From Planctomycetota bacterium (lineage in GTDB: Bacteria > Planctomycetota > UBA1135 > GCA-002686595), in NCBI GenBank assembly GCA_016795205.1, contig JAEUHZ010000049.1, positions 37,025-101,024 of the forward strand: 64,000 nucleotides of DNA, written 5' to 3'. Below are positions 9,423 through 20,505 of this stretch, piece after piece (the stretch's first letter is position 1; the number at the start of each line of letters is the position of its first letter). The notes beneath the pieces are model-generated. The model saw only the letters and a list, made by a program, of their open reading frames with translations, ran no database searches and was not told the DNA's origin. The translations under genes were made by a program, and so were the position numbers.

Positions 9423-10010
9423 ATGCGCCTTGTCCCCCGATCCGTGCTCGCCAGCCTGGCGGGCCTGTTCGCCAGCTCCTGCAACGGCATGTTCGAGAAG
9501 ACCACCGCCACGAAGCCCGAGGCCCGCGCCCAGACCCTGCACGCCTTCCAGGTCGAAGGCATCGACGGCCGGCCGCGCGACCTCGCGGCCTGGAAGGGCA
9601 AGGTCGTGCTCGTCGTGAACACGGCCAGCGAGTGCGGCTTCACGAGCCAGTACGAGGGCTTGCAGAAGCTCCAGGAGCGCTACGGGGCGCGCGGCTTCGA
9701 CGTGCTCGCGTTCCCGAGCAACGACTTCGGCGGGCAAGAGCCGGGGACCAGCGCGCAGATCGCGCAGTTCTGCTCGACGAGCTTCGGCACGACGTTCCCG
9801 CTGTTCGCCAAGGTCGCCGTCAAGAGCGGAACGGACCAGGCGCCGCTCTACCGCTGGCTCGGCGAGTCGACCGGGAAGCTCCCGGGCTGGAACTTCGGCA
9901 AGTACCTGATCGGGAAGGACGGCCAGCCGATCGCGTTCTGGCCCAGCACGACGAAGCCCGAGGACGGCGCCATCACCAGCGCCATCGAGCAGGCCCTGCC
10001 GGCGGGCTGA
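9423..10010 (+). CDS. Glutathione-peroxidase-like thiol peroxidase lipoprotein
   Basis: This 195-residue protein begins with a lipoprotein-type signal (LASLAGLFASSC, Cys20) and continues as a full thioredoxin-fold GPx domain. The peroxidatic Cys is Cys71 in NTASECGFTSQY, in place of Sec. The tetrad Gln105 (FGGQEPG), Trp156 and Asn157 (GWNFGKYLIGKDG) are all present. Cys117 (AQFCSTSFGTTFPLF) is at the position used as resolving Cys in thioredoxin-dependent GPx enzymes. The usual FPCNQF is FPSNDF here. It should reduce peroxides outside the cytoplasmic membrane, probably with a thioredoxin-like donor; a thioredoxin lipoprotein is encoded at 49757-50287. A good ribosome site (ggagag) lies 5-7 nt before the ATG. 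It is monocistronic and convergent with metH. Confidence 0.93.
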   Translation: MRLVPRSVLASLAGLFASSCNGMFEKTTATKPEARAQTLHAFQVEGIDGRPRDLAAWKGKVVLVVNTASECGFTSQYEGLQKLQERYGARGFDVLAFPSNDFGGQEPGTSAQIAQFCSTSFGTTFPLFAKVAVKSGTDQAPLYRWLGESTGKLPGWNFGKYLIGKDGQPIAFWPSTTKPEDGAITSAIEQALPAG

Positions 10011-10011
10011 G

Positions 10012-10046
10012 GCCGCGCGTCGCGCTCGCCCGCGCCGTCGCGCGGC
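10012..10046. terminator. Candidate hairpin between gpx-like gene and metH
   Basis: An 8-bp GC stem (gccgcgcg at 10012-10019 with cgcgcggc at 10039-10046) sits directly after the GPx-like stop and before the convergent metH stop. No T-run follows on either strand. Confidence 0.35.
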
Positions 10047-10085
10047 GAATCCCTCCGGCGGACGCCGTCGAGGCCACGGGCACCT

Positions 10086-13000
10086 TCAGAGCGTGAAGTA
10101 CTTCGCGCTCGGATGGTGGCAGACGATCGCGCTCGTCGATTGCTCGGGCTCGAGCTGGAACTCCTCGCTCAGCGTGATGCCGATGCGCTCGGCCCCGAGC
10201 AGCGCGAGCAACTGCGCCTGGTCCTCCAGGTTCGGGCAGGCCGGGTAGCCGAAGCTGAAGCGCGAGCCACGGTAGCCCTGCTGGAAGAGTGTCTTCATCT
10301 CGCGCGCGTCGTCGCCGGCGATGCCCAGCTCGCCGCGCACGATGCGGTGCACGTACTCGGCCAGGCCCTCGGCGACCTCGACCGACAGCCCGTGCAGGTG
10401 CAGGTAGTCCTGGTAGCGGTCGGCGGCGAACCACTCGCGCGCCACATCGGAAGCGCGCTGGCCCACGGTCACGACCTGCAGCGCCACGACGTCGGGCCGG
10501 CCGTCGTGCACGTGGAAGTAGTCGGCGATGCAGCGGTTCTGCTTGCCTTGCTGGCGCGGGAACGCGAAGCGCGCGGCCTCGCGGCCCTCGTCCGCTGGAT
10601 CGAGCAGCACGAGCGTGTCGCCCTCGGGCACGCAGCGCCAGTAGCCGTAGGCCGCGCGTGGCTCCAGGATCCGCTCCTTCTGGCAACGCTTCGCGAGCTC
10701 GAAGTGGAGCGGCCGCACGACCTCCTGGATCAGCTGCTTGTGCGCGGCCAGCGTGCCGCCCTTGCGCCGATAGCCCCACTGGAACTGGAACAGAGTCGTC
10801 TCGTTCACGTAGGGCAGCACGGCCTGCAGGTTCACGCCCTCCAAGAGCCGCGCGCCCAGGAACGGCGGCTCGGGGTAGTCGATGTCCCGCGGCAACTCCG
10901 TCAGCTTGCTCCAGGTCTTGCTGGAGCGCGGCACTGGGCGCCCGTCGCGGCCGGCGATGGCGCTCGCGGCGCTCTGTGCGGCCGCCAGGGCGCGCGCCGT
11001 GCCCGCCTGCTGCTCGGCCGCGGCGGCTTGGGGGAGGGGCGCCGGCTGCGCGCCGCGGACCGCGGGCTTGGGCTCGCCGCGCACGACGCGCTCCATGACG
11101 TGCAGGCCCTCGAAGGCGTCCTCGGCGTAGTAGAGCGGCCCGGCGTACAGCGCCCGGCAGTCGCTCTCGACGTAGGCGCGCGTCAGCGCCGCGCCGCCCA
11201 GGATCACCGGCGTGGACACGCCGCGCCGGTTCATCTCCTCCAGGTTCTCCTTCATGATCACCGTGCTCTTCACGAGCAGGCCGCTCATGCCGATCGCGTG
11301 CGGATTCACGTCGTGCGCGACCTCCAGGATGTGCTGGATCGGCTGCTTGATGCCCAGGTTGTAGACCGTGTAGCCGTTGTTCGTGAGGATGATGTCGACC
11401 AGGTTCTTGCCGATGTCGTGCACGTCGCCGCGCACGGTCGCCAGCACGATCTTGCCGCGCGATTCGCCGCTCTGGCGCGCCATGAGCGGCTCGAGGTAGG
11501 CCACGGCGGCCTTCATGGTCTCGGCCGACTGGAGCACGAAGGGCAACTGCATGTCTCCGCGCCCGAACAGCTCGCCGACCGTCTTCATGCCGGAGAGCAG
11601 ATCGACGTTGATGATCTCGAGCGGCTGCTTGGACTCGAGGGCCAACGCCAGATCGTCCTCGAGCCCCGGCTTCTCGCCCTCCACGATGCGCCAGGCCAGG
11701 CGCTCGAACACGTCCGCCGGCACCTGTCGCGCGGCCTTCTTCGTGACCTGCGCGCCCTCGAACAGCCTCAGGAACTCCTGGAGCGGGTCGTAGCCCTCGC
11801 GCCGGCGGTCGAAGATCAGGTCCTCGGCGACCTCTCGGGCGCGCGGATCGATGCGGTGCAGCGGCTCGATGCGGGCGCTGTGCAGGATCGCCGCGGTCAG
11901 GCCGGCCTCGCGCGCGTGGTGCAGGAACACGGAGTTCAGCACGTGGCGGGCGGCGGGGTTGAGCCCGAAGCTGATGTTCGAGAGCCCGAGCAGGAGCCCG
12001 ACCCCCGGGAGCTCCGCCTTGACGCGCCGGATGCCCTCGAGGGTCTCCAGGCCGAGCCGGCGGTCGTCCTCGTTCCCCGTGCAGATCGTGAACGTGAGCA
12101 CGTCGAACAGCAGGTCCTCGGGCGAGAGCCCGTGCTCCTCGACGCAGATGCCGTGGATGCGCTTGGCGATGCGCAGCTTGTCCGCGGCGGTCTTCGCCAT
12201 GCCCTGCTCGTCGATCGTCAGCGCGATGACGGCCGCGCCGTGCTCCTTGACGAGCGGCAGCACCTGCTCGATGCGCTCCAGACCGTCCTCGAGGTTGATC
12301 GAGTTCACGATCGAGCGCCCGCCGGCCAGCTCCAGCGCGGCCTTCAGCACCCCGACCTCGGTCGAGTCGATCATGAGCGGCACCGGGACGTCGGAGCGAT
12401 AGCGCGTCACGACGCCCGACATGTCCGCCACCTCGTCGCGGCCGACGTAGGCCGTGCACACGTCGAGCACGTGGGATCCATCGCGCACTTGCTCGCGGCC
12501 CATGGCGACCATGGCCTCGAGGTCGCCCTTCAGGAGCGCCTCGCGGAAGGCCTTGCTGCCGTTGGCGTTCGAGCGCTCGCCCACGAACAGGATCGAGTTG
12601 TCCTGCAGGAGTGGAACAGCCGAGTAGATGCTCGTGACCTGCGCCTGATGCGCGGGCTTGCGCGGCTTGGGCGCACGCACGCCGATCCGTCGGGCGACGG
12701 CCGCCATGTGCGCCGGCGTCGTGCCGCAGCAGCCGCCGACCACGTTGAGCCCGTCCTCCTCGACGAAGCGCTCCAGCCAGTCGGCCAGCTCCTCGGGAGT
12801 GAGCGGGTAGTGCGGCTTGCCGTCCACCAAGAGCGGCAAGCCGGCATTCGGGTAGACCATGGGGCGCTTGCGGCAGGTCTGGCCCAGGAGCCGCACGTGC
12901 TCGCCCATCTCGCGCGGGCCCGTCGCGCAGTTGATGCCCAGGACGTCGATCGGGTACGGGTCGAGCAGGGCGATCGCCGCGCCCATCTCCGTGCCGACCA

Positions 13001-13598
13001 GCATGGTGCCCGTGACCTCCATCGTGACGCTGACGAAGATCGCGTGCTCGCCCCGCGCCTCGCTGCGCGCCTGGATCACGCCGTTCAGTGCGGCCTTGAT
13101 CTGCAGGGGGTCCTGGCACGTCTCGATCAGGAAGCCGTCGACGCCGCCCTCGATCAGGCCGCGCGCCTGCTCGAGGTAGCTCTGGCGCAGCGTCGCGTAG
13201 GGTGCGTGCCCCAGCGTCGCGAGCTTGGTGCCCGGACCCATGGAGCCCAGCGCGAAGCGCGGTTTCTCCGGCGTCGCGAGCCGGGCGCAGGCGGCCTTGG
13301 CCACGCCTGCTGCCACGCGGTTGATCTCGCGCGCCTGGTCGGCGAGCCCGAACTCCGCGAGGACGTGCGGCATCGCGCCGAAGGTGTTCGTCTCGACCAG
13401 GTCGCAGCCCGCCTCGAGGTAGGCCTCGTGGATCGCTTGGATGACCTCGGGTCGCGTCAGGTTCACGAAGTCGACGCAGTTCTCGTGCCCGCAGTAGTCG
13501 CGCTCGAGGTCGAGGTGCGCCGCATGGATCTGCGTGCCCATCGCGCCGTCGAGCACGAGCACGCGCTCGGCCAGCGCCCGGCGAAGGGGGGTGGTCAT
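10086..13598 (-). CDS. metH: Cobalamin-dependent methionine synthase
   Basis: This 1170-residue protein transfers the methyl group of 5-methyltetrahydrofolate to homocysteine via methylcobalamin. All four modules are present. The homocysteine domain covers about 1-320, with zinc ligands Cys224 (GINCATGP) and Cys290/Cys291 (GGCCGTTP). The pterin-binding domain covers about 340-620 (FVGERSNANGSKAF). The cobalamin cap and Rossmann domain cover about 640-890, with axial His727 in DVHDIGKN. The C-terminal AdoMet reactivation domain has RGSRFSFGYPACPN. An Ala/Gln-rich linker (about 895-945) separates the B12 and activation domains. The length is near that of E. coli MetH (1227). Its ATG overlaps the stop of the upstream ArsR-methyltransferase gene (13598-13595), so synthesis is coupled to its probable regulator. 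Confidence 0.98.
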   Translation of the reverse strand: MTTPLRRALAERVLVLDGAMGTQIHAAHLDLERDYCGHENCVDFVNLTRPEVIQAIHEAYLEAGCDLVETNTFGAMPHVLAEFGLADQAREINRVAAGVAKAACARLATPEKPRFALGSMGPGTKLATLGHAPYATLRQSYLEQARGLIEGGVDGFLIETCQDPLQIKAALNGVIQARSEARGEHAIFVSVTMEVTGTMLVGTEMGAAIALLDPYPIDVLGINCATGPREMGEHVRLLGQTCRKRPMVYPNAGLPLLVDGKPHYPLTPEELADWLERFVEEDGLNVVGGCCGTTPAHMAAVARRIGVRAPKPRKPAHQAQVTSIYSAVPLLQDNSILFVGERSNANGSKAFREALLKGDLEAMVAMGREQVRDGSHVLDVCTAYVGRDEVADMSGVVTRYRSDVPVPLMIDSTEVGVLKAALELAGGRSIVNSINLEDGLERIEQVLPLVKEHGAAVIALTIDEQGMAKTAADKLRIAKRIHGICVEEHGLSPEDLLFDVLTFTICTGNEDDRRLGLETLEGIRRVKAELPGVGLLLGLSNISFGLNPAARHVLNSVFLHHAREAGLTAAILHSARIEPLHRIDPRAREVAEDLIFDRRREGYDPLQEFLRLFEGAQVTKKAARQVPADVFERLAWRIVEGEKPGLEDDLALALESKQPLEIINVDLLSGMKTVGELFGRGDMQLPFVLQSAETMKAAVAYLEPLMARQSGESRGKIVLATVRGDVHDIGKNLVDIILTNNGYTVYNLGIKQPIQHILEVAHDVNPHAIGMSGLLVKSTVIMKENLEEMNRRGVSTPVILGGAALTRAYVESDCRALYAGPLYYAEDAFEGLHVMERVVRGEPKPAVRGAQPAPLPQAAAAEQQAGTARALAAAQSAASAIAGRDGRPVPRSSKTWSKLTELPRDIDYPEPPFLGARLLEGVNLQAVLPYVNETTLFQFQWGYRRKGGTLAAHKQLIQEVVRPLHFELAKRCQKERILEPRAAYGYWRCVPEGDTLVLLDPADEGREAARFAFPRQQGKQNRCIADYFHVHDGRPDVVALQVVTVGQRASDVAREWFAADRYQDYLHLHGLSVEVAEGLAEYVHRIVRGELGIAGDDAREMKTLFQQGYRGSRFSFGYPACPNLEDQAQLLALLGAERIGITLSEEFQLEPEQSTSAIVCHHPSAKYFTL

Positions 13599-14533
13599 CG
13601 AGAGCTCTTCACTCCGGTCGCGACCAGCGTCATGAAGTGCGGCGGCTGGGGATCGCGCGCCGCGCGCTGGATCCGCACCTTCTCGAACCCGGCGCCGGCC
13701 AGCAGCTCGCCCAGCGCGCTCTCCGTGAAGCCCAGGTGACGGTGCTGGAGCTGTTCCTTGACCCAGCCCTCGGAGTGCGCGAGCAGGTCGATGACCAGCG
13801 CGCGCCCGCCGGGGACGAGCACGCGCCGCGCCTCCGCCAGCGCCCTGGCCGGTTGCTCGGCGTGGTGCAGTGCCTGCGAGAGCACCGCGACGTCGTAGCT
13901 CGCGTCGGGGAGCGGCAGGTCCTGGATGTCACCCTCGACGGTCTGGACGTTGGCGACGCCCTTCTGCGCGGCGCGGGCGCTCAGCCGCGACAGCATCTCG
14001 GGCGACACGTCGACCGCCGTGACCTCGTGCGCGACGTCCGCCAGCATGAGCGTGAGCAGCCCGTCGCCGATGCCCAGATCGACGTACCTGCCGCGCGGCG
14101 CGAGCTGGATCAGTGCGCGCGCCAGTCCCTCCCACGTGCGGCCCGGCAGCACCTGGTCCTCGAAGGTGGCGGCGACACGGTCGAAGTAGGCGCGCGCGTC
14201 CTCGCGGCGCCGATCACGCAGCGTCTCCAGCCCGGCGAGGTCGGCCTCGAACTCGGGGCTCGCGCGGTTCTCCTGGAGCACGCCGCCCCACAGTCCCGCC
14301 GCGGGTCCGGGCGCGATCGAATGCAGCGTGCGCCGACCCTCGCGCCGGTCGACGACCAGCCCCACCTCCTTGAGCAGCGCCAGGTGCGTCGACACGCGCG
14401 ACTGGCCGACGTTCAAGATCTCCATGAGGTCGGAGCCCGAGAGCTCCTCCTGCGCGAGGAGGTGGAGGATGCGCAGGCGGGTCTCGTCCGCGAGCGCCTT
14501 CAGGAGACGGGAGGTGCCAGTTAGACCGATCAT
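13595..14533 (-). CDS. ArsR-family regulator fused to SAM-dependent methyltransferase domain (SahR-like)
   Basis: This 312-residue protein has an N-terminal winged helix (about 1-90; LKALADETRLRILHLLAQEE, recognition region SRVSTHLALLKEVGLV) and a C-terminal class I methyltransferase domain. The latter shows motif I VDLGIGDG (151-158), an acidic AVDVSPEML and the post-I region. The same two-domain layout is known for SahR, which controls methionine-cycle genes in proteobacteria in response to S-adenosylhomocysteine. The metal-binding Cys pairs of metal-sensing ArsR proteins are absent from the winged helix. Coupling with metH supports a role as autoregulator of methionine synthesis. An inverted repeat covering its start codon is a likely operator. 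Whether the methyltransferase domain is catalytic or only a SAM/SAH sensor cannot be told. Confidence 0.9.
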   Translation of the reverse strand: MIGLTGTSRLLKALADETRLRILHLLAQEELSGSDLMEILNVGQSRVSTHLALLKEVGLVVDRREGRRTLHSIAPGPAAGLWGGVLQENRASPEFEADLAGLETLRDRRREDARAYFDRVAATFEDQVLPGRTWEGLARALIQLAPRGRYVDLGIGDGLLTLMLADVAHEVTAVDVSPEMLSRLSARAAQKGVANVQTVEGDIQDLPLPDASYDVAVLSQALHHAEQPARALAEARRVLVPGGRALVIDLLAHSEGWVKEQLQHRHLGFTESALGELLAGAGFEKVRIQRAARDPQPPHFMTLVATGVKSSR

Positions 14534-14556
14534 GGTTTCCGCATATCATGATCGGT
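14525..14556. promoter_or_regulatory. Inverted repeat over the regulator start, probable operator
   Basis: Perfect 10-bp arms (accgatcatg at 14525-14534 and catgatcggt at 14547-14556) are separated by 12 bp, so arm centres are 22 bp apart, about two helical turns. The left arm contains the ATG of the ArsR-methyltransferase gene. This geometry suits a dimeric winged-helix repressor blocking its own operon. The link to this regulator is inferred from position. Confidence 0.55.
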
Positions 14557-14768
14557 TGCCCGGCACCTGCAAGCGCTGGGTCCGGCCCCGAACCTCGATC
14601 GCCCCCCCCGCGAACGCGCTCCCAGGGCCCCAGGCCCGCGAGGTGGGCTGTCCGGGGGCCCGCCCCGCCAGTCCCGCGGATCAGCCCGAGCGCAGGGGGT
14701 GGCTCCTCCCCCGGCCGCTAGACTCGGCGCGCGACGTCCTCCGCCGCCCCGTTCCCAAAGACGCGCCC

Positions 14769-17540
<2,772 letters not shown>

Positions 17541-17556
17541 GCCGCGGAGCCCCGGC

Positions 17557-19038
17557 TCACAGGCCGGCGTAGGTGCGGATCTTCTTCTCGCGCTGGAGCA
17601 GCGCCTTCTGCAGCGCGCTGGCCGCGTTGGCCACGTCGGCCTTGGTGCCCGACGCCAGCGCGGTCCGCAGGGCCTGCAGTACGTCGGCGAGCTCCCGATC
17701 GTTGGGCGCGCCGTCCAGCAGGTAGGACACGAGCAGTCCGGCCTCCTGGTACAGGCGGCTCGATCCCGGGATGTCGTTCAAGGACAAGGCGAACCGGAAG
17801 ACGTCGTCGAGCCGGCGCAGCCCGCCGGACTTCTTGAGCTCCGCGCAGGCGAACGCACGCAGCGTCCAGGGGTCGGCGTCGGGCGCGGCTTGTGGGTTCC
17901 GCAGAAAGCGTTCGGCGTACGCCGCCGCGCCATAGCGCAACCAGCGTGGGATGCGCTTCTCGTTCCAAAACGCCGGACCGAAGCCGGCTGCGTCGCCGCT
18001 CGTCCCGCCCGCCACGCGCTCGCCGACCGCCTGCCAGGACGGATCGATGGCCTCCACGAAGCTCTGCGCCGCGGCCCAGCGCACCCAGAAGGGGCCCCAG
18101 GCCGCGAGCTTCTGATCCTTGCGATCCCAATAAGTGACGCCGCAGCCCAGGTACTGGGGCGGCTTCGAGCCGTCGAAGAACGCGTCGGCGAAGTAGGCGC
18201 CGTGGAGCGAGGAGAAGCCCTCGCTCTCGCCGATCGTGCCGTTGCCGGCGAACTCGTTGTACTGCCCCAGGCTCGCGAGGACGAGGATGTGCGGCCGCCT
18301 GGCCGGCTGGATCCCGAACAGTCGCTCCAGCTCGGCGTGCACCCGGTCCGCGTGCCAGCGCGCGACGTTCGCGCTCTCCCAATCGCAGGTCGCCCAGACG
18401 TCGAAGTGCTGGCCGACGAGCTCCCAGTGCGAGTCCAGCTTGGAGTGGTACGCGTTCGCGCTCGTGAGGTCGAGCCACTCGTCGCCGCACTTCCACAGCA
18501 GTGCCGCCCACTTGTCCACGTCGGCAGGCGCGATCCAACTGTTGTCGTCGGCCCGGAACTGGTAGCCCGCGGCTTTCCACTCCTCGATCTGCCGCTCGCG
18601 CTCGATCTCGGCCGGGTTGCGCCAGGCGCCTTGCCCGTCCTTGGCCCAACCCATGTTCAGGAACGGGAGGTCGCGCTCGGGCACCCACTCGTCCTTGAAG
18701 CGGGCCAGGCCCTTCTCCTTCATGCGCGCGGCTTCCTCGCGCTTGTACTTGGAGAGCTCGGCGAAGCTCTCGAACCACTTGCCGTCGTAGAGCTGATGGC
18801 GCAGGGCCTTGCGCGCCGTCTCGTTGTGCGCGTCGATCTCGAGCACGCGCTTGTAGACCCGTTTCGCGCCGTCCTCGTTCGTGCTCGCGGCCGCCAGCGC
18901 GAGCAGCTTGGTCACGTTCGATCCCGCGGCGGCGATCTGGGCGTCGAGGTCGTCGGTGGCGGCCCGGGCCGGGAGCGTCGCGGGCTGGACCAGGACGGGA
19001 GGCGCGGGGAGCAAGCCAATGAGCAGGCCGAGGAGCAT
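17557..19038 (-). CDS. Secreted protein with gluzincin-like (DUF1570-type) fold that lacks HExxH
   Basis: This 493-residue protein has a signal peptide (MLLGLLIGLLPAPPVLVQP). Residues of about 35-110 are helical and TPR-like (KRVYKRVLEIDAHNETARKA). The rest tracks the peptidase MA-like family: a reporter strand HFDVWATCDWESANVARW, then PHILVLASLGQYNEFAG, and late IPRWLRYGAAAYAERFL, equivalent to the LPxWLxEGxAxY segment of active members. The zinc motif HExxH, expected about 30 residues earlier, is replaced by AQSFVEAID, and the third ligand Glu is Tyr. If the alignment is right it is a pseudopeptidase. An active-looking relative is encoded at 34738-37248. The ATG was chosen because it opens the signal peptide. 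Confidence 0.75.
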   Translation of the reverse strand: MLLGLLIGLLPAPPVLVQPATLPARAATDDLDAQIAAAGSNVTKLLALAAASTNEDGAKRVYKRVLEIDAHNETARKALRHQLYDGKWFESFAELSKYKREEAARMKEKGLARFKDEWVPERDLPFLNMGWAKDGQGAWRNPAEIERERQIEEWKAAGYQFRADDNSWIAPADVDKWAALLWKCGDEWLDLTSANAYHSKLDSHWELVGQHFDVWATCDWESANVARWHADRVHAELERLFGIQPARRPHILVLASLGQYNEFAGNGTIGESEGFSSLHGAYFADAFFDGSKPPQYLGCGVTYWDRKDQKLAAWGPFWVRWAAAQSFVEAIDPSWQAVGERVAGGTSGDAAGFGPAFWNEKRIPRWLRYGAAAYAERFLRNPQAAPDADPWTLRAFACAELKKSGGLRRLDDVFRFALSLNDIPGSSRLYQEAGLLVSYLLDGAPNDRELADVLQALRTALASGTKADVANAASALQKALLQREKKIRTYAGL

Positions 19039-19258
19039 CGAGTTGCGGGGGGTCCGGGTCGCGACGAACGGGAGGGGGCCTGGCGGGGCGGGCCCACGCG
19101 GCCAGGCCGAGGATAGCGCTCCCAGGCGTTTCGGCGGCCGGCGAACCGTCCGTGGCGCGCGGTCTCGTGGCGCGACCGGTGGCGACCTGGGATCGCGGTT
19201 GACCCTGCGGGCGAGCGCTGGGGCCGGATCGAGGGCAACATGCCCGGGAGTCCGCAGC

Positions 19259-20116
19259 ATGTCGGCCCCCGCCCAGTCGCGCGTCGTGTTCCAGACGGGC
19301 GCCGCACTCCTGGCCTTCGCCCTGAACTCGATCCTGTGCCGCGCGGCGCTGGCATCGGGCGCGATCGATGCGACGAGCTTCACCGGCGTCCGCCTGGCGT
19401 CTGGTGCGCTGGTCCTCTTGGCCCTCGAACGCTGGACGCGAGGCGGCGCGGGTCGGACGCGCCTCGCGGGCGATTGGCTCTCGGCCGCGGCGCTGTTCGC
19501 CTACGCGCTCGCGTTCTCGCTGGCCTACGGCGCCCTGAGCGCGGGCACGGGAGCCCTGATCCTCTTCGGCTGCGTGCAGGCCACGATGCTCGGCGCGGGC
19601 CTGCGTGCCGGAGAGCGGCCCGACGCGCGCCTGTGGGTCGGACTCGCCCTGGCTCTCGGCGGTCTCGCCTGGCTCGTCGCTCCGGGTCTCGCGGCCCCGC
19701 CCGCCGGTGGGGCCGCGCTCATGGCGGCGGCCGGCGTCGCGTGGGGGATCTACTCGCTGCGCGGCCGCCGCGCGGCCGATCCGGTAGCGAGCACGGCCGG
19801 CAACTTCGCACGCGCCGCCCCACTGGCGCTCATCGCGCTGGCGGGCGCGTGGTCCGACGCGCACGCCGACGCCTTCGGGCTCGCGCTGGCGCTCGTGTCG
19901 GGCGCGATCACCTCGGGCCTCGGCTACGTCGTGTGGTACGCCGCGCTGCGCGGGCTCAGCGCCAGCGGCGCGGCGCTCGTGCAACTCGGTGTGCCGGTCG
20001 TGACGGCGCTGCTCGGCGTCACGTTCCTCGCGGAGCGCGCGACCCTGCGCCTCGTCCTGGCCGCGACGCTGGTGCTGGGCGGCATCGCGCTGGCCGTCGC
20101 GCGGCGCGGGCGTTGA
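19259..20116 (+). CDS. DMT superfamily transporter (EamA family)
   Basis: This 285-residue protein consists almost wholly of hydrophobic segments, consistent with ten transmembrane helices in two EamA repeats of five (e.g. GAALLAFALNSILCRAAL, AALFAYALAFSLAYGALSAG, LALALVSGAITSGLGYVVWY, VLAATLVLGGIALAV). The second repeat carries the typical LSASGAALVQLGVPVVTAL stretch near the end. Family members export amino acids, purines or other metabolites; the substrate cannot be inferred. It diverges from the pseudopeptidase gene. The start at 19259 precedes the first helix. It ends 30 bp before the convergent small Lys-rich gene. Confidence 0.93.
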   Translation: MSAPAQSRVVFQTGAALLAFALNSILCRAALASGAIDATSFTGVRLASGALVLLALERWTRGGAGRTRLAGDWLSAAALFAYALAFSLAYGALSAGTGALILFGCVQATMLGAGLRAGERPDARLWVGLALALGGLAWLVAPGLAAPPAGGAALMAAAGVAWGIYSLRGRRAADPVASTAGNFARAAPLALIALAGAWSDAHADAFGLALALVSGAITSGLGYVVWYAALRGLSASGAALVQLGVPVVTALLGVTFLAERATLRLVLAATLVLGGIALAVARRGR

Positions 20117-20119
20117 GCA

Positions 20120-20144
20120 GCGCGGTCGCCCGCCGACCCCGCGC
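20120..20144. terminator. Candidate hairpin between convergent genes
   Basis: The arms gcgcgg (20120-20125) and ccgcgc (20139-20144) are extended by TCG/CGA across a 2-nt bulge. It lies between the transporter stop and the stop of the 34-residue gene. Confidence 0.35.
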
Positions 20145-20145
20145 C

Positions 20146-20250
20146 TCAGGCGTTCTTCTTGGCGCGCTTCGCGGCCTTCTTGGCCTGCTTCTCCTGGATG
20201 GAGAGCTTGGGCTTCTTGACGTTCTTCGGCTGTTGTTGGCCCTTGGCCAT
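20146..20250 (-). CDS. 34-residue Lys-rich protein of unknown function
   Basis: This very small gene has good support: an ATG, 35 codons with highly biased third positions, a stop, and an SD-like GGAG about 8 nt upstream on the minus strand. The product starts MAKGQQQPKNVKKPKLS and ends KKAAKRAKKNA, about 40% Lys/Arg. It resembles the short MAKGQ...KKPKK proteins found in many bacteria, whose function is unknown; a nucleic-acid-associated role is a guess from charge only. It stands alone between the transporter and the propeller gene. Confidence 0.7.
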   Translation of the reverse strand: MAKGQQQPKNVKKPKLSIQEKQAKKAAKRAKKNA

Positions 20251-20505
20251 CGGGGTGCTCCGTGAGGGATGAGCCCAGGCGCGGTGCGCTCGGGCGGGAA
20301 GTTCGAGTCAGGGCGCGGGATCCTACGCGCCGAACCCCAGGCGCGGGCGTCGGGAGCTCGATTGCGCGCGCAGGCCGACGCCCCACGCCTCCCCGCGACG
20401 GCGTGGCCCGGATAGGGTGAGGAGGCCACGAACTCCGGGCCCCGGTGCTCCCCCGTGCGTCGGGCCCTGTCCTCTCCGTCCGGCTCGGGTGTCAGGGTCA
20501 AGAGC

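Noticed and set aside
10113..13739. Very long open frame on the plus strand opposite metH (over 1,200 codons)
   Set aside because: It is an antisense by-product of strongly biased GC-rich codons; it has Arg/Ala/Leu/Val-heavy composition, no domain motifs and covers a certain gene.
20296..20312. A gttcgagtc string resembling a tRNA T-loop
   Set aside because: No matching acceptor, D or anticodon stems are found around it; the flanking bases do not pair.
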